Positions 1 through 11,110 of a stretch of DNA of 64,000 nt are shown here, piece after piece. The position numbers were made by a program, and so were the translations under genes. The notes under the pieces are model-generated. The model saw nothing but the letters and a program-made list of their open reading frames with translations, did no database searches and had not been told where the DNA came from. Origin of the DNA: Miscanthus floridulus. Its lineage: Eukaryota > Streptophyta > Magnoliopsida > Poales > Poaceae. Within the stretch, counting starts at the first letter, position 1, and every line of letters begins with the position of its first letter. The stretch lies in assembly GCF_019320115.1 (NCBI RefSeq), contig NC_089584.1:51581633-51645632 (forward strand), written 5' to 3'.

Positions 1-830
1 ATTATGCGGTGCTCTAGAGAAGTGATTGTGAGGGGTGTTGTGCTCGTCCCGCGGGAGCCGTGAAGAGCAACTAGAGCGAGATGGGAAGGGCGACAAGTGG
101 TCCGGCCAGGTCAAGTGCTAGAGCTTGTGGTAAGCACTCCACATGGGAGAGTGTGACTTGTGGGTCACTACTAGCAAGAGGACCGGTGGCAACCTTGGAG
201 CTTGTCTTAATGGGGACTAGCGTGTTGGCAAGCACGTGAACCTTAGGACAAAAATCACCGTATCATCCTTGTCTTCCCGTTGGTTTGCATTCTCCTTTAC
301 ACAAGCTTGTATTTACATTTCATATATTGTGTTTGTGTAGTTGCTCTTGTAATTAGTTAGCTTGTGTAGCTTGCTAGTTACCTTCTTGCTTATGTAGCAT
401 AGAAGTAGCTCCTTTGCGTGACTAATTCGGTTTGAGTAACCTTGTTAGTCACATTGCTTAGTTTGTGTAGCTAAGTAATTTGCGCTCAATAATTTGGCTT
501 GTGTAGCCTTGTTATTGAGCATTGCTAGTAAGCTTAGGCTTTGTGCGCTTTGCATCACTAGATTGTGTAGGTGCTCCCTAGTTTGCTTGAAGTACTAGTT
601 GCATAGGTTTGTGTGACCATGCAAGCTAGAATTGGTTAGGTGAGCTCTAGCTAGTCTAGCACCTTTGTTTCCTAATTAGGATCTCTCTAAGGTGCTTGTG
701 AACTTAGATAGAGGGGTGTACTCTTGGCTAGATCGTTAGTTTTAATTCCACATTTGTTACGGTTAGCCGGTGCGATTAATTTTAGAAAAGACTATTCATC
801 CCCCCTCTAGTCTGCCATCTAGACCCTACA
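1..830 (+). mobile_element. 3' part of an LTR (plus strand), truncated by window start
   Basis: No coding potential is visible. The stretch is T-rich and repeats short motifs of the type GCTTGTGTAGC, and it ends in a C-run followed by a CTACA terminus, as grass LTRs end. No primer-binding site follows position 830, so this is the 3' LTR of an element or a solo LTR rather than a 5' LTR. The superfamily is uncertain; the motifs are common in grass Copia LTRs. Confidence 0.55.
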
Positions 831-834
831 TTAA

Positions 835-2179
835 TGCAACAAGCCAAGCTAAAGATACTAAAAGATAACTAGTAAAGTATAGCTAGGTGGGAGGACAACG
901 AGTGAGTAAAGGATTCCTCTGATTCAAACTCTACCCCAATGAACTTAACTTAAACACGAAATTGAAACATATAGATAGATACCTTACAACATGTATGCTA
1001 GGCGATAGGTGAGACAATAGGAGATATAATAACCGCTATCCGAAGTGGCTACCTTTTATGGGGGCCTTACCTTTTAAGAACATGCCTAACAACACGTGGT
1101 GGAATATAGAGACTAGACAAGATTGTCACCATTGGCTAGCTACCACAAACAATCTGTGCGACAAGCGATAACCAAAGACAAGATAGTGCATAAGCACCAC
1201 GCTTACACCTTCTCTCACTACTCTAATTGCATACGCAAGATCAATTAGAGCACCCTTTGACAAGCGATGATCGCATACAAGTGTGGGTTACAGGATCACA
1301 ATCTAGTATATAACAACTATATGCTAAGATAAGCCACAACAATACTATAACAAGTATAATATTGCACAAAGCAAAGACTAAGTAAAGTAAAGCAAAAGTA
1401 ATATATTAAATAAAGAAAAGTCTTACTAAGAAAGGAAATGTACAAGAGCTATACCAGACTCTCCAGAAGACAACTCTAGAAACCCCGAGCAAGCTCGACT
1501 TGACTCTAACTCCCACACTAGGCTACACTACTAAGAGAGTGGAACTACACTATTCTTCGCTTGTAGCTTGAATGCACCATGAATGGAGAGGGGGTGAGGT
1601 CCTCTATTTATAGTGGAGGTGGGGTAGGGGTCACTCCAATGCCACGTTAGCGTTCCATGTGCCTCTTTATGTCATCCCTTGGATCAAACCGTCATTGGAA
1701 CCACCATCGATCAAGCGTGGAGATTGCTTGGCATGCATGGAGGCATGCTTGAGGTCAGTGGGTGCACCAGGGAGGTCGCTAGGTGCATGGGGGGTTGGCC
1801 AACCCCCTATGATTGGTGGGCCTCCTCCCTTCCTTCTAGAAGTTGTCCCCACATGTCATAGTGAAGGTTGATCACTTTCCTCACGTTGGTTGCTTCCTTG
1901 TGGGCCCATGAATCCATGTGACTTGATCTTCCACCCTTGAGAGAAAACACAAATGTGATCCAAGGGTGGAGGATGACTTTGGGATGCTTCACATGGATCA
2001 TGGTGACTTGGTAGGGCCTAGTGGGCCCATAGTGGGGTCGAGAGACCCCCCTATGGTGGGTCCACAGGCTCAAATTTCTCTAGCTTGTAATGTACTACAT
2101 ACAAATACCTAAAGTACAAGTGGAACTTGTTATTGATAAAAATATGTCCATGTCATGTTATTCTTCCTTTGATCCTAGG
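835..2179 (-). mobile_element. Probable LTR of a second retrotransposon, minus strand
   Basis: There is no gene here. Read on the minus strand, the region has the layout of a grass LTR: a U3 part with GC-rich stretches (1620-2100), a good TATA box, then a long AT/T-rich transcribed part ending near 835, where the plus strand begins TGCAACAAG directly beside the preceding LTR. The short open frames at 1659-1871 and 1807-2073 are low-complexity translations of U3 and match nothing I know. The right boundary is approximate. Confidence 0.45.
1605..1612 (-). promoter_or_regulatory. TATA box of minus-strand LTR promoter
   Basis: TATAAATA on the minus strand is followed downstream by AGAGGACC and a C-rich leader, as in LTR promoters. 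It supports reading 835-2179 as a minus-strand LTR. Confidence 0.5.
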
Positions 2180-2231
2180 CTATTGACGGTGTTTTGAGTG
2201 TGTATATTTATGACATTTTCACCATCAATAG
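2180..2231. repeat. Short inverted repeat (12-bp arms, one mismatch)
   Basis: CTATTGACGGTG at 2180-2191 is mirrored by CACCATCAATAG at 2220-2231. Similar hairpin-like starts occur at ends of grass Gypsy LTRs, so this may mark an element boundary between the two LTR-like regions. Confidence 0.5.
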
Positions 2232-3004
2232 TTGGTGGTGAAGTCATATGGCTCATCACCTGCTAGGCAATCTCATCATTATATAATAGTTCTATTCTCA
2301 AGTTTTAACCCATCCATCTGTCCATCCCATCCCATAATCCACATAGTCACACCACACTCTAACATCTGACCACCATGCTCTCTAGTCGATAAGGACAACT
2401 CCCACTCGTCCTTGCCTCAATGGCCTTGGGCCGGATCCTTATCCAAACCCAGGGGAAGAGAAGAAGACACCACCCTCTAGTCAAGCTAAAGTGAGAAACA
2501 TAGGACATGTCCATAACTGTGGACATGGCTATACATATAGATCGAACAACTCTACAGAAGGATACACCTATACCCACAAGATCACCATCATCGGTGGTAC
2601 CCCGCTTAGGCTGATTCTGGGTTACCATCTAACCGATACGATACCACCCTACAACTCAGCCCTGAGTCACCTCAGAGTACCACCATCACACGGAGACTAT
2701 GAGACATAGTACCAGGCCCCTCTGTGGTCACTACGCGGTCTTAGGAGGATTAGAGGATACACCCTTGCCTCCCTACACTATCACCTACATCCTAAGCAAT
2801 AGTGGTATCGCCCTAGCCAAATCACATCCATCTCCTACCTTAACAGGAGCTAGTGGCCTCTAAGAAAAACTCCTATGGACCAGTTCTCCCAACTCAGTCC
2901 TTAGTAGGATCAGACAAGACTTCTCAAATGGGAAGTTGTCTTCCTGTGCCCTCAATGCCACCTCATTCTCGGAGACATGTCCCACAAAGAGTCTCACCGC
3001 CGGG
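2232..3004 (-). mobile_element. Left half of a Gypsy-type LTR that hosts the Copia insertion
   Basis: This is noncoding. On the minus strand it reads like the R/U5 portion of long grass Gypsy LTRs. A GGCGATACCACTATTGCT segment resembles the GCGATGCCACTACTGCT segment of the LTRs at 41155 and 47673. Its partner appears to be 53675-54495, on the other side of the Copia element. The ORFs at 2359-2628 and 2491-2709 are chance frames. Confidence 0.45.
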
Positions 3005-4694
3005 TGTAAGGTCCTAAATGGCTAGAGGGGGGTGAATAGCCTATAAAAGTTCTCTATAAATACACTAGAGCAAGATGTTAGTACACTAAATGGTGTAATG
3101 CAATTTTGCTCTAGCTCTACAAGGGTTGCAAGCCACCTATCAATCAATTCTAGTTGCTATGATCACTAGGCACATAAGAGACTAAGTCACTACTCACTAA
3201 GAGCTCTCAAACAAGCTACACTAAAGAGCTCCACTAGGTGAAACTAAACTAACAAGCAAGCTCTCAAAACTAGCTACACTAAAGAGCTTGCTACACAACT
3301 AGTTTGCAATGAATGTAAGGGAGTGAGTAGGATGATTATACCACCGTATTGAGGTATGAACCAATCACAATATGAATTCCAATGAACACCGGGAGAATGC
3401 CAATGGAGACAATGAGACAAGCAATTTTTCTCCTGAGGTTCACGTGCTTGCCGGCACGCTAGTCCCCATTGTGTCGACCAACACTTGGTGGATCGGCGAC
3501 TAATTGGTACCACACCTAGCCTTCACTAGGCACCGCAAGAACCTACCACAAGTGAGGTAACTCAATGACACGAGCAATCCACTAGAGTTATCTTTCGGCG
3601 TACCACCGGGGAAGGCACAAGACCCCTCACAATCACCGGAGATGGCCACGAACAATCACCAACTCATGCCGATACTCCTCCACTGCTCCAAGCCATCTAG
3701 GTGGTGGCAACCACCAAGAGTAATAAGAACTCCACAACCACAACGATACCCAAGTACCACTAGAGGCAATCACTCAAGCAAATTAACTAAGAATCACTTC
3801 CAATCTCACTATGATGATGAATCAATGATGGAGATGAGTGGGAGGTGTTTGCTTAGGCTCACAAGGATGTCAAAGTGCCAAGAGTGTAAGCCCCAAGCTG
3901 GCTAAGAGCTATTTATAGACCCACTCAAAAGATAGAGCCATTGGGGTCACGCAGAGGTGATCGGACTCACTGACCAAACCAGCGTCCGGTCCACCCTAGC
4001 CGTTCAAGTGTCGCGCCTTTGAACCTCGCGCGTCGGATCTCAATGGTCAAAACTCAGAGCCAGCGTGGTTAAGTAATGACCGGACACACCTCTACAAACT
4101 AACCGAACTCAGACTCAGCGTTCAGTCTGATGTTCAGTCAGTGCTACATAGTAGCCCAACAGCTAGGGTTAGGTACCGGACGTGTCCGATCACCTCGTGA
4201 CTAGCATCCGGTCAGTACCCTGCGCCTCCTTTTCTTTTTCTTTCTCAACAACCACTTCACCCTTGCTTCCAAGTTGCTAACCACAAAGTGTAGAACTTGT
4301 GTGCTCGGGTGTTATCATTTTTCAAGGGTCAATTGTTAGCACACTTGGTCCCTAATGCATATGCAAGAATCATGTAACCTAACGGCACTCGATAACCGCT
4401 TAGCCAAAAATTTCCCATCTTTATAGTATGACTATTGATCCTAAACACACTCACACCCTCTATGGTGTCTTGAGTGCCAAAACAAATACCTATTTGATAC
4501 CTTTGCCATGATCAACCTTGTTTTTGTTTTTCTCTTTCTTCTTTTTCAAGTTGGAGCACTTGATCTTCACTGTCACCATGACCATCATCTAGCTCTACCA
4601 CTTGGTATAGGACTATCCTCTCTTGTCTGCACACTTTGCTTAAGGATTAGTCCATAGGTTTCATCAATTATCCAAAACCAAATTAGGGCTTTTA
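3005..4694 (-). repeat. 3' LTR of the Copia element
   Basis: On the plus strand it starts TGTAAGGTCCTAAATGG and ends GGGCTTTTA, where the sister LTR ends GGGCTTTCA, so the terminal TG of the minus-strand LTR has decayed to TA. It is about 1690 bp, against 1955 bp for the sister LTR at 51720-53674. Most of the difference is one segment of about 246 bp present only in the right copy (about 52824-53069). The remainder is alignable throughout, including the GATGGAGATGAGTGGGAGG and CTTCACCCTTGCTTCCAAG blocks. ORFs inside it are not genes. Confidence 0.8.
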
Positions 4695-5827
4695 ATATCC
4701 CCTTTTTAGTAATTGATGACAACCTTTTCACCAAAATATTCAATAAAATCTTTTTGGATTCATGTTGCTTGCCCAAGTATTTTACCATGTGTAAAGGATA
4801 TGGACAAGTTTCATAAACCTGATTTTGTAGCATTAGCTCTCCCTATATATGTGCTAAGAGTTTGGATTTGAAAGCTTGCACATATGCATAGATAGAAATT
4901 ATGGGGAAGTAATGTCTACCAACTGATGCTAAGGTGTAAAGAATAGACCTTTGAAGCGTGATACCAATCAGAGTTGCTAGTTGAACACCCTCCTTAGCAC
5001 CATGGGTTGTTAGATACCACTTGAAAAACAACACAAAGAACTAGATACCTTATGAGATCAATATTATAATCAAGGTTCTAGTACAAATTGTGAAAGCAGT
5101 TCAAGTGTCTAGCTATCCTATACATGCTAGTTTTTCATTTCATCATTCAAACCTACAACTAGCATACACCACACAAGTATGAATATGGAGTTAAAAACTT
5201 GTATCATGCAAGCAAACATATGTCATCCACATCTAAATGCAACATACAAGTTTATGAGCTTGCTCCCCCTACTTGTGTGCTTTAAATTTTAATTGCTCCC
5301 CTTCCTTTGTCGTATCTCTCTCCCTATGTCCATTTCTCTCCCCCTATCACTTTTATCTTTGTTTCTCTCTCCCTTTGTCATCAATGACCATAAAAGGTGA
5401 GCTTAAATTTTAGATGTGTTAGGTTGAAGACCTTGTTATGTGAGGATCATTTTTCTAAATTTGGTTTAATCTAGATCACTTGCAAAAGATATTTAACTCG
5501 GTTTGGTCTGAGGGTAAGCTTCTTCACACCTCAAAATAAGGGTTATCTTGACCATGTTAAGTTAAACACTTATAGCTCATTTTCTAGATTAAACACTAGT
5601 TTTACAAGCCCACAAACATGTCATATGTTACCACTAGACAATTTCAAACATAGAAGCAATAGTGGTACCATACAAGCATCAAATTCATTTGTTTTTCATG
5701 AATGAGCCTATAAAACATGAGGAATGACTAGATGCACTAAACAAGTCCTTAGCAAAAGATGAATGACATGTCAACCAATTTTACCTTACTTTGCTCGAAG
5801 GAGAGGCATGTCATATAATGGGGTGCA
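4695..5827 (-). other. Copia 3' untranslated region with polypurine tract
   Basis: At 4695-4709 the minus strand reads CTAAAAAGGGGATAT, a polypurine tract directly upstream of the 3' LTR, preceded by TTGTCATCAATTACT, the usual end of this Copia group. The rest to 5827 is AT-rich spacer between pol and the LTR. Short minus-strand frames at 4585-4833 and 4843-5034 have no recognisable domain. Confidence 0.65.
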
Positions 5828-6013
5828 TCAACACATATTTGAGAAGTCGTTCAATTCATTTCTTAGCTTGCGAAACCTCTTCTCATCAAGTTGTTTGGTA
5901 AAAATATCGGTAAGTTGATCATCGGTGCCCACACTCTCAATTGAAATATCCCCTTTTTGTTGATGATCTTTAATAAAATGATGGCGGACATCAATGTGCT
6001 TGTTTACTAGAAA
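5828..6013 (-). pseudogene. Copia RNase H C-terminal fragment
   Basis: The minus-strand frame ending at 5828 contains KHIDVRHHF, then DQLTDIFTKQLDE, the highly conserved end of the Ty1/Copia RNase H domain of plants. In an intact element this is the last part of the gag-pol polyprotein, degrading the RNA strand during reverse transcription in virus-like particles. Homology stops about six codons upstream of KHIDVRHHF, close to 6013, where unrelated DNA beginning CACTATCGGG takes over. The 83-residue frame that continues to 6079 is therefore only partly Copia. No reverse transcriptase sequence is found next to it. Confidence 0.85.
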
Positions 6014-7066
6014 AATCACTATCGGGATCTCTCCGTGTTGCCGGTATACATCCGTGTACAAAATAAAGTAAATGTACAATAAAACACAAGGGACAAACTT
6101 CAGAGAAACATCACTTTATTCATTCATTGGAGAATTACAAAGTACAATTTCCTACAATAATATATATTTGTGTCAAGCTCCATCTGACAATTAGCGGATT
6201 GTGTGGCTTCTGGTTCCTGGGGCCTCTAGAGGCCTCCAGTTAATTACATCCGTGGCTTTGGGCCGCAGATTACCTCTGATTAAGCTATGCTGATGGTCAT
6301 CATTGTGGTCTCCAAATAAGTAAGAGTTGTCTCCGTATATATGCATAAGCACAAATGAATGAAAATGATGACGTGCTAGAGCCTCGTCGGCCTCTAGCAA
6401 TCATGCGGATCCCATAGTGAGGTCAAGTGTTTGGCCTCGTCGGTCATGAACAAATAATTCCGGCCTCGTTGGTCACGGAAAAGAAACGTCCCAACCTCGT
6501 CGGTCAGGGGAAGAAAATGACTTTTTATGGTTCACCAGCCTTGACGGTGCGAAAATATAGTTGGTGGTAAATGTGAGACTTGGGCTCATGTGATACTTAG
6601 GAGATTTCTCCTTTTTTGTAAATTTCTGAGATCATTGGCGTAACACCAGTCAGCTCACCAATTTACATAATACGTGTGTACTTGAGCGCTTTGATGGAAC
6701 TTAGAATTATTTGCTGGTTTTGTACTCGGGTTTCGAGCCTTTTGAGCCCGTGGCGTGAATGGGCCGAGAGTCATATTGGGTCATCAATTAGCCGAGCAAT
6801 ACTATTGAACTAGCTTGTGACTTGTGTATATGTCTGCTTTGCACGTACAGGCTTGCATGGTACTGTAGCCCTTCATTTGGTTTCTTTCCGTATATACTGT
6901 ACATGTATATGCTTGTTCAAACTTAGCCAGCTTCTAGTGCTTGTACACTTGTAGTGTTCCTGGGCCGACAAGGCCCAGCTTGCTAAGGCGAAGAGGTGTT
7001 GCCGGGCCGCGCCACTCCGCCGCCGCGGTGGCCATGCCCGCTGTTCTGGCCATCGCCGGACTCACT
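6014..7066 (-). other. Unrecognised inserted DNA, perhaps the 3' part of a minus-strand gene fragment
   Basis: No protein family recognised. The minus strand has a 69-codon frame at 6191-6400 and a possible polyadenylation signal AATGAATAAAG near 6107, then GC-rich sequence toward 6960-7066 that joins, across the small CACTA insertion, the fragment at 8225-8660. Four spaced copies of GCCTCGTCGGTCA occur at about 6380-6510. The left junction with Copia reads AAT then CACTATCGGG, which could be a CACTA terminus, but I find no matching right end. Confidence 0.4.
6380..6510. repeat. Spaced direct repeats, GCCTCGTCGGTCA type
   Basis: Copies begin near 6381 (partial), 6433, 6463 and 6494, with a spacing of 30-31 bp for the last three. 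The third copy has T for C. A further weak copy lies near 6536. Regular spacing suggests a decayed short tandem repeat. Confidence 0.6.
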
Positions 7067-7408
7067 CACTACGTGAAATAGTATATGTAGGGGCGACTCT
7101 AGAGGCTTTGTAGGGGCGGTTTGCCCAGCCGCCCCTACCCAAGCGCCTCTACAAATCATGTATTTGTAGGGACGGTCTCTACAAATCGATTTGTAGAGAC
7201 GGCTGGTGTTATCAGCCGCCTCTACAAATCGATTTGTAGGGATGATTCAATATACAGCTGCTCATACAAATCAATTTTCAAAAATCACGAAAAAGGGGCA
7301 AAAAAATAGCAAATTTTTTTAAATCCGAGGAGGTCCCCACCCGACAGCCACACACCCACTCTATGGTTGCAACATTTTTCTTGATTTTTACACATTTTGC
7401 GTTGGCCG

Positions 7409-7460
7409 GGATTCAAACCCGCAACCTCTCCCTCGCGCACAAACTCCTCTACCACTGCAC
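7409..7460 (-). other. tRNA-like segment (pol III A and B box motifs)
   Basis: On the minus strand GTGCAGTGGTAGAGG (A-box/D-arm-like) is followed 41 nt later by GGTTTGAATCC, one base from the canonical B box GGTTCGAATCC. Spacing and order fit a tRNA or tRNA-derived SINE head. No full cloverleaf with a paired acceptor stem is evident, so it is not called as a tRNA gene. Confidence 0.5.
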
Positions 7461-7552
7461 CTCACGATCACTTGTGTCTATAATCCATTTTGATTCCCCA
7501 CATATTATACAAAACTAAGCATAAATTGATTGTTTAAGGCCCTAAACTAATT

Positions 7553-7965
7553 CAAATGAAAAAAATTATCAACTACAAAGCTTTATAACTTTTTGAGATC
7601 TACTAACTTTTATTTTGGTAGTTTCTTCCATCCAAGGTCACTTATAAAATTTAAATTTCAAATTTGAGAAATTCGAACGTAATTTTCCTATGACAAGATG
7701 ATTTCAAAATGAGAAAGTTATCAACTACAAAGTTTCATAACTTTTTAAGATCTACAACTTTCATTTTTACTGTTTGTCCATCCGAGGTCATTGAAAAAAT
7801 TAAAATTTCAAATTTTTGGAAATTCAAACATAGTTTTCCTTGAAAAGATGATTTCAAATAAAAAAGTTGCCAATTACAAAGTTTCATAACTTTTCAAGAT
7901 CTATAACTTTTATTTTGGTTGTTTCTCCATCCGAGATCGTTTACAAAATTTGAATTTTAGTGTTT
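7553..7965. repeat. Tandem repeat, unit about 151 bp, 2.7 copies
   Basis: The phrase CAAATGA..ATCAACTACAAAG recurs at 7553, 7705 and 7855. Each unit contains TTTCATAAC, AGATCTA and CATCCGAGG-like blocks. The same unit occurs at 26370-26890 and 27380-27480, linking those regions to this CACTA family. Confidence 0.8.
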
Positions 7966-8224
7966 AATTTTTAATACTCGGTGTCTATTTGTAGAGACTG
8001 TTCAATATTGAGCCGCCCCTACAAATCTGATTTATAGGGGCGGCTGGATATAAAGTCGCCCCTACAAATCGGGTCATTTGTAGGAGTGGCTGATAACACC
8101 GGCCACCCCTATAAATCTATTTGTATGGACGGCTCATTTGACAACCATTTGTAGGGACGGCTTAATATAGAGCCGCCCCAACAAAGAAAGAGAGGCGTTA
8201 CCATAAATCGTTTTTGTAGTAGTG

Positions 8225-8990
8225 ACTGGCGCCTTGTGGAGCCGAAAGGCGCCGTATTTGCCACGACCTTCGATTATCATGTCAGGGAGCTTGCATGTAC
8301 GCCACTGCTGAAACCACGCGTTCGTCCGGGCTGCCGTTTTTGCCGGACTGCCACGGTCATCGAGAATGTGCTGCGTTGCTGAGCCGCCGCACGTGCGCCT
8401 TCGTCATCGGGCCATGGTGGATGTGTCGAGCATAGTCGTCACTACCGGTGCATGAAACAGCTGATCTCTTGGCATATGGTCACCGCCGGTGAAATGGCTA
8501 TCGGCACCGTCGTCGTTCTGGCCGTCGGCGGGGCTCACTGGATGGCCGTGGATTCATGTACATGATCTCCACATATATATATCTACACCACAGCCATGCA
8601 CAGATGAGGAAAAGTAATCAGAATATAAAAAGAATTTCACCTTCGAAGTAAGCGGCCATGATGTCGTTGGTGACGGACGCCGACGGTGTGCGGGCTTCTG
8701 GAGACGTTCGGCTCGCCGGAGATACGTGTATGTGCTAGGCAGCGGTGTGTGTGCGTGGCCTTGCGGCGATGGATGGAGATGTGGTGTGTGCAGCATAGCG
8801 GCGGTGTGTTGTGATGCAGTGCGGAGGCGTGGAATGGAGCAGAGCGGCGGCGATTGTGTGTATGTGCGCAGCCTGGCGGCGATGGTGTGAAGGCGGCGTG
8901 CGTGTGCAGCACGGCGACGGTGTGTTGCGATGGGGATTGTGTGTGTTGAGAGGGAGGAAGTGATCTCCTTTTATAGGCAAGAGCTAGGGT
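8225..8990 (-). pseudogene. Minus-strand promoter and first-exon gene fragment, family unknown
   Basis: On the minus strand a TATA box (8969-8975) is followed by about 285 nt of CA-rich leader and then an ATG at 8657-8659 opening a seven-codon exon (MAAYFE) ending in CTTCGAAG before GTGAA, a plausible splice donor. Further down the minus strand, 8530 to about 8275 stays open apart from one stop; it is GC-rich and Gly/Asp/Arg/Ala-rich with no domain I recognise. The sequence continues past the small CACTA at 7066. The 148-codon frame at 8637-9083 is a His/Thr/Pro-rich translation of the leader and is not credible. It may be a gene fragment captured by a transposon, or a decayed transposon gene. 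Confidence 0.4.
8969..8975 (-). promoter_or_regulatory. TATA box on the minus strand
   Basis: TATAAAAGG on the minus strand lies at a suitable distance (about 25-30 nt) before a pyrimidine-rich CTCTCAACACAC start region. It points left, away from the fold-back array at 9226-11110. Confidence 0.5.
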
Positions 8991-9009
8991 AAAAAAACGT
9001 TTATAGCAA

Positions 9010-9225
9010 TGGAATAATTTTTTTTTTGTAGAGGGTGGCTGATGATGGAGCCGTCCTCTACAGTGGGCATGCTCGAGACCCACGATACAAGCCGCCCTTA
9101 CTAGGGGCGACTGATGATACGAGCCGTCCCTACAAATCGGTCGATTTGTAGGGGTGGCTCACTCATCCAGCCTCTCCCAGGTGTTGCGATTTGTAGGAAC
9201 GGCTCAATCACCAGCCATCTCTATA
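9010..9225. repeat. Cluster of GTAGGGGCGGCT-type subterminal repeats
   Basis: At least six direct and inverted variants of GTAGGGGCGGCT / AGCCGTCCCTAC occur in 200 bp, the same motif as in the 1158-bp CACTA element. No CACTA terminus with duplication is visible at its edge, so it is the flank of a larger or rearranged relative. Confidence 0.7.
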
Positions 9226-11110
9226 AATCACGCTTGTTCATCATTGATCATAATGAACAGTTGTGATTTTTTTAATCTCTAGATAAAATTTGTAACTAAT
9301 CATTATTCCTCATACTAACTCCAAATGTGATGATTTTTTCCTAAAATTTTCTAAAATCATGCCCTATCAAGTACCGTGTTGATTTGGTCATTCTTTTCGT
9401 TTGACAAAGTTTGAACAATTCAAATTTTCAAATTAAAAAAATAACAAGTTCTAACAAGATTTTGAAACACCAAATGATTTCAGCTGAAAAAGTGATGAAT
9501 ACCAAAGATGTATAAATCATCAAGATCTATAACTTTTATTTTGGTTATTTCTTCATCTGACAAAGTGATAGAAAACATTGTTCACAAATTAACATGTCTC
9601 GCATATAGTTCATGAAACTATGAGTGATATGTGAATTTGTGAACAATGTTTACTAACACTTTGTCAAATGAAGAAGTGACCAAAATAAATGTTGTAGATA
9701 GTGATGAGTTCAAAAACTTTTATGTTCACAACTTTTGTAGTTGAAATTATTTAAGGTTTCAAAATCTTGTTAGAAGTTGCCATTTATTGAAATTCAAAAT
9801 TTAAGCTGTTCAAATTTTGTCAAATGAAAAGACTGACAAAAATAAAAGTTGTAGATAGTGATGTATTCAACTAATTTTTATATTTATCATCTTTACAGCT
9901 GAAATCATTTAGTGGTTGAAAATTAGGTTTGAAGTTATAATTTTCTGAAATTTAAAATTTGAAATTGTTCAAAATTAAGCGACAAAGATAGATGACCAGA
10001 CTAAAATGATAGAGCATGATTTGAAGAAAATTTTAGAAAAAAAAACCATCATATTTGGAGTTAGTATAGAGGAGAAAAACTAGTTAGAAGTTTCAGCCAT
10101 AGATTAAAAAAGAAAATCACACTTGTTCATCATTTGATCATCATGAACAGTTGTGATTTTTCTTTTTAATCTAGTGGGTAAAATTTATAACTTGTCTATC
10201 TCCCTCATACTAACTTCAAATGTGATGAATTTTTTCTAAAATTTTCTAAAATCATGCCCTATCAAGTACCGTGTTAATTTGGTCATTTCTTTTCGTTTAA
10301 AGTTTGAGAAATTCAAACTTTCAAATTAAAAAAATGACAAGTTATAACAAGATTTTGAAACATCAATGATTTCAGTGGAAAAAGTGATGAATACCAAAGA
10401 TGTATAACTCATTAAGATCTATAACTTTATTTTAATTATTTCTTCATTTGATAAAGTGATAGTAAACATTGTTTACAAATCAACATGTCTCACATATAGT
10501 TTATGAAACTATAAGTGATATATGCATTTTTGAACAATATTTACTAACACTTTGTCAAATGAAGATGTGACTAAAATAAAAGTTTTAGATAGTGATGAGT
10601 TCAACAACTTTTATGTTCACGACTTTTGTAGTTGAAATCATTTAAAGTTTCAAAATCTTGTTTGGAGTTGCCATTTATTGAAATTCAAAATTTAAACCGT
10701 TTAATTTTTATCAAATGAAAAGATGGCCAAAATAAAAGTTGTAGAAAGTGATGTGTTCAACAACTTTTATATTCATGACTTTCTTATTTGAAATCATTTA
10801 AGGTTTCAAAATCTTGTTTGAAGTTGCCATTTATTAAAATTCAAATTTTGAACGGTTTAAATTTTGTCAAATGAAAAGATGATCAAAATCCAAGTTGTAG
10901 ATAGTGATGTGTTCAACAACTTTTATGTTCATGACTTTCTTATTTGAAATCATTTAAGTTTTGCAAAATCTTGTTTCAAGTTGCTATTTATTAAAATTCA
11001 AAATTTAAACTTTTCAAATTTTAGTCAAATGAAAAGATGACCAAAATATAAGTTGTACATCTTGATGAGTTCTACAACTTTGATGTTTATAATATTTTTA
11101 TTTTAGATCA
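9226..11110. repeat. Tandemly duplicated fold-back (palindromic) array, unit about 893 bp
   Basis: Each unit is a long imperfect inverted repeat centred on ATAGTTCATGAAACTAT-like sequence (centres near 9611 and 10504). The arms contain AAATCATGCCCTATCAAG, CAAGATTTTGAAAC and AAAGTTGTAGATAGTGATG blocks. A short palindrome, ATCACACTTGTTCATCAT with its inverted partner ATGATGAACAG-like, marks the unit borders (about 9226-9262 and 10120-10162). After the second centre, arm-type repeats of about 170 bp continue to 11110. There is no coding potential. It is the internal noncoding part of a CACTA-type element family also seen at 26370-27536. Confidence 0.75.

Larger units (their letters stand above)
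7067..8224. mobile_element. Non-autonomous CACTA element, 1158 bp, TSD ACT
   Basis: The left end starts CACTACGTGAAATAG. The right end finishes TTTTTGTAGTAGTG, the complement of CACTACTACAAAAA. Both are flanked by ACT (7064-7066 and 8225-8227), the 3-bp duplication CACTA transposases make. Subterminal regions carry many copies of GTAGGGGCGGCT in both orientations (7088-7250 and 8000-8190), the usual transposase-binding arrays. The middle holds a 150-bp tandem repeat and a tRNA-like segment. It encodes no transposase, so it must be mobilised in trans; the 62-codon frame at 7121-7309 is just subterminal repeat. It sits inside the minus-strand gene fragment spanning 6014-8660. Confidence 0.88.

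Noticed and set aside
6017..6040. CACTATCGGG start directly after Copia DNA as a CACTA element end
   Set aside because: No complementary CCCGATAGTG followed by AAT was found before the next Copia fragment at 15405, so an element cannot be drawn.
7401..7475. Functional tRNA gene on the minus strand
   Set aside because: A and B boxes are present, but no complete cloverleaf or paired acceptor stem could be drawn; kept only as tRNA-like.
8637..9083. 148-codon minus-strand frame rich in His, Thr and Pro
   Set aside because: It is a translation of the CA-rich leader downstream of the TATA box, overlaps two other open frames of similar composition, and has no domain.
9226..11110. CRISPR-like array or centromeric satellite
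   Set aside because: Units are long, AT-rich, palindromic and shared with CACTA elements in the window, without regular short repeat-spacer structure.
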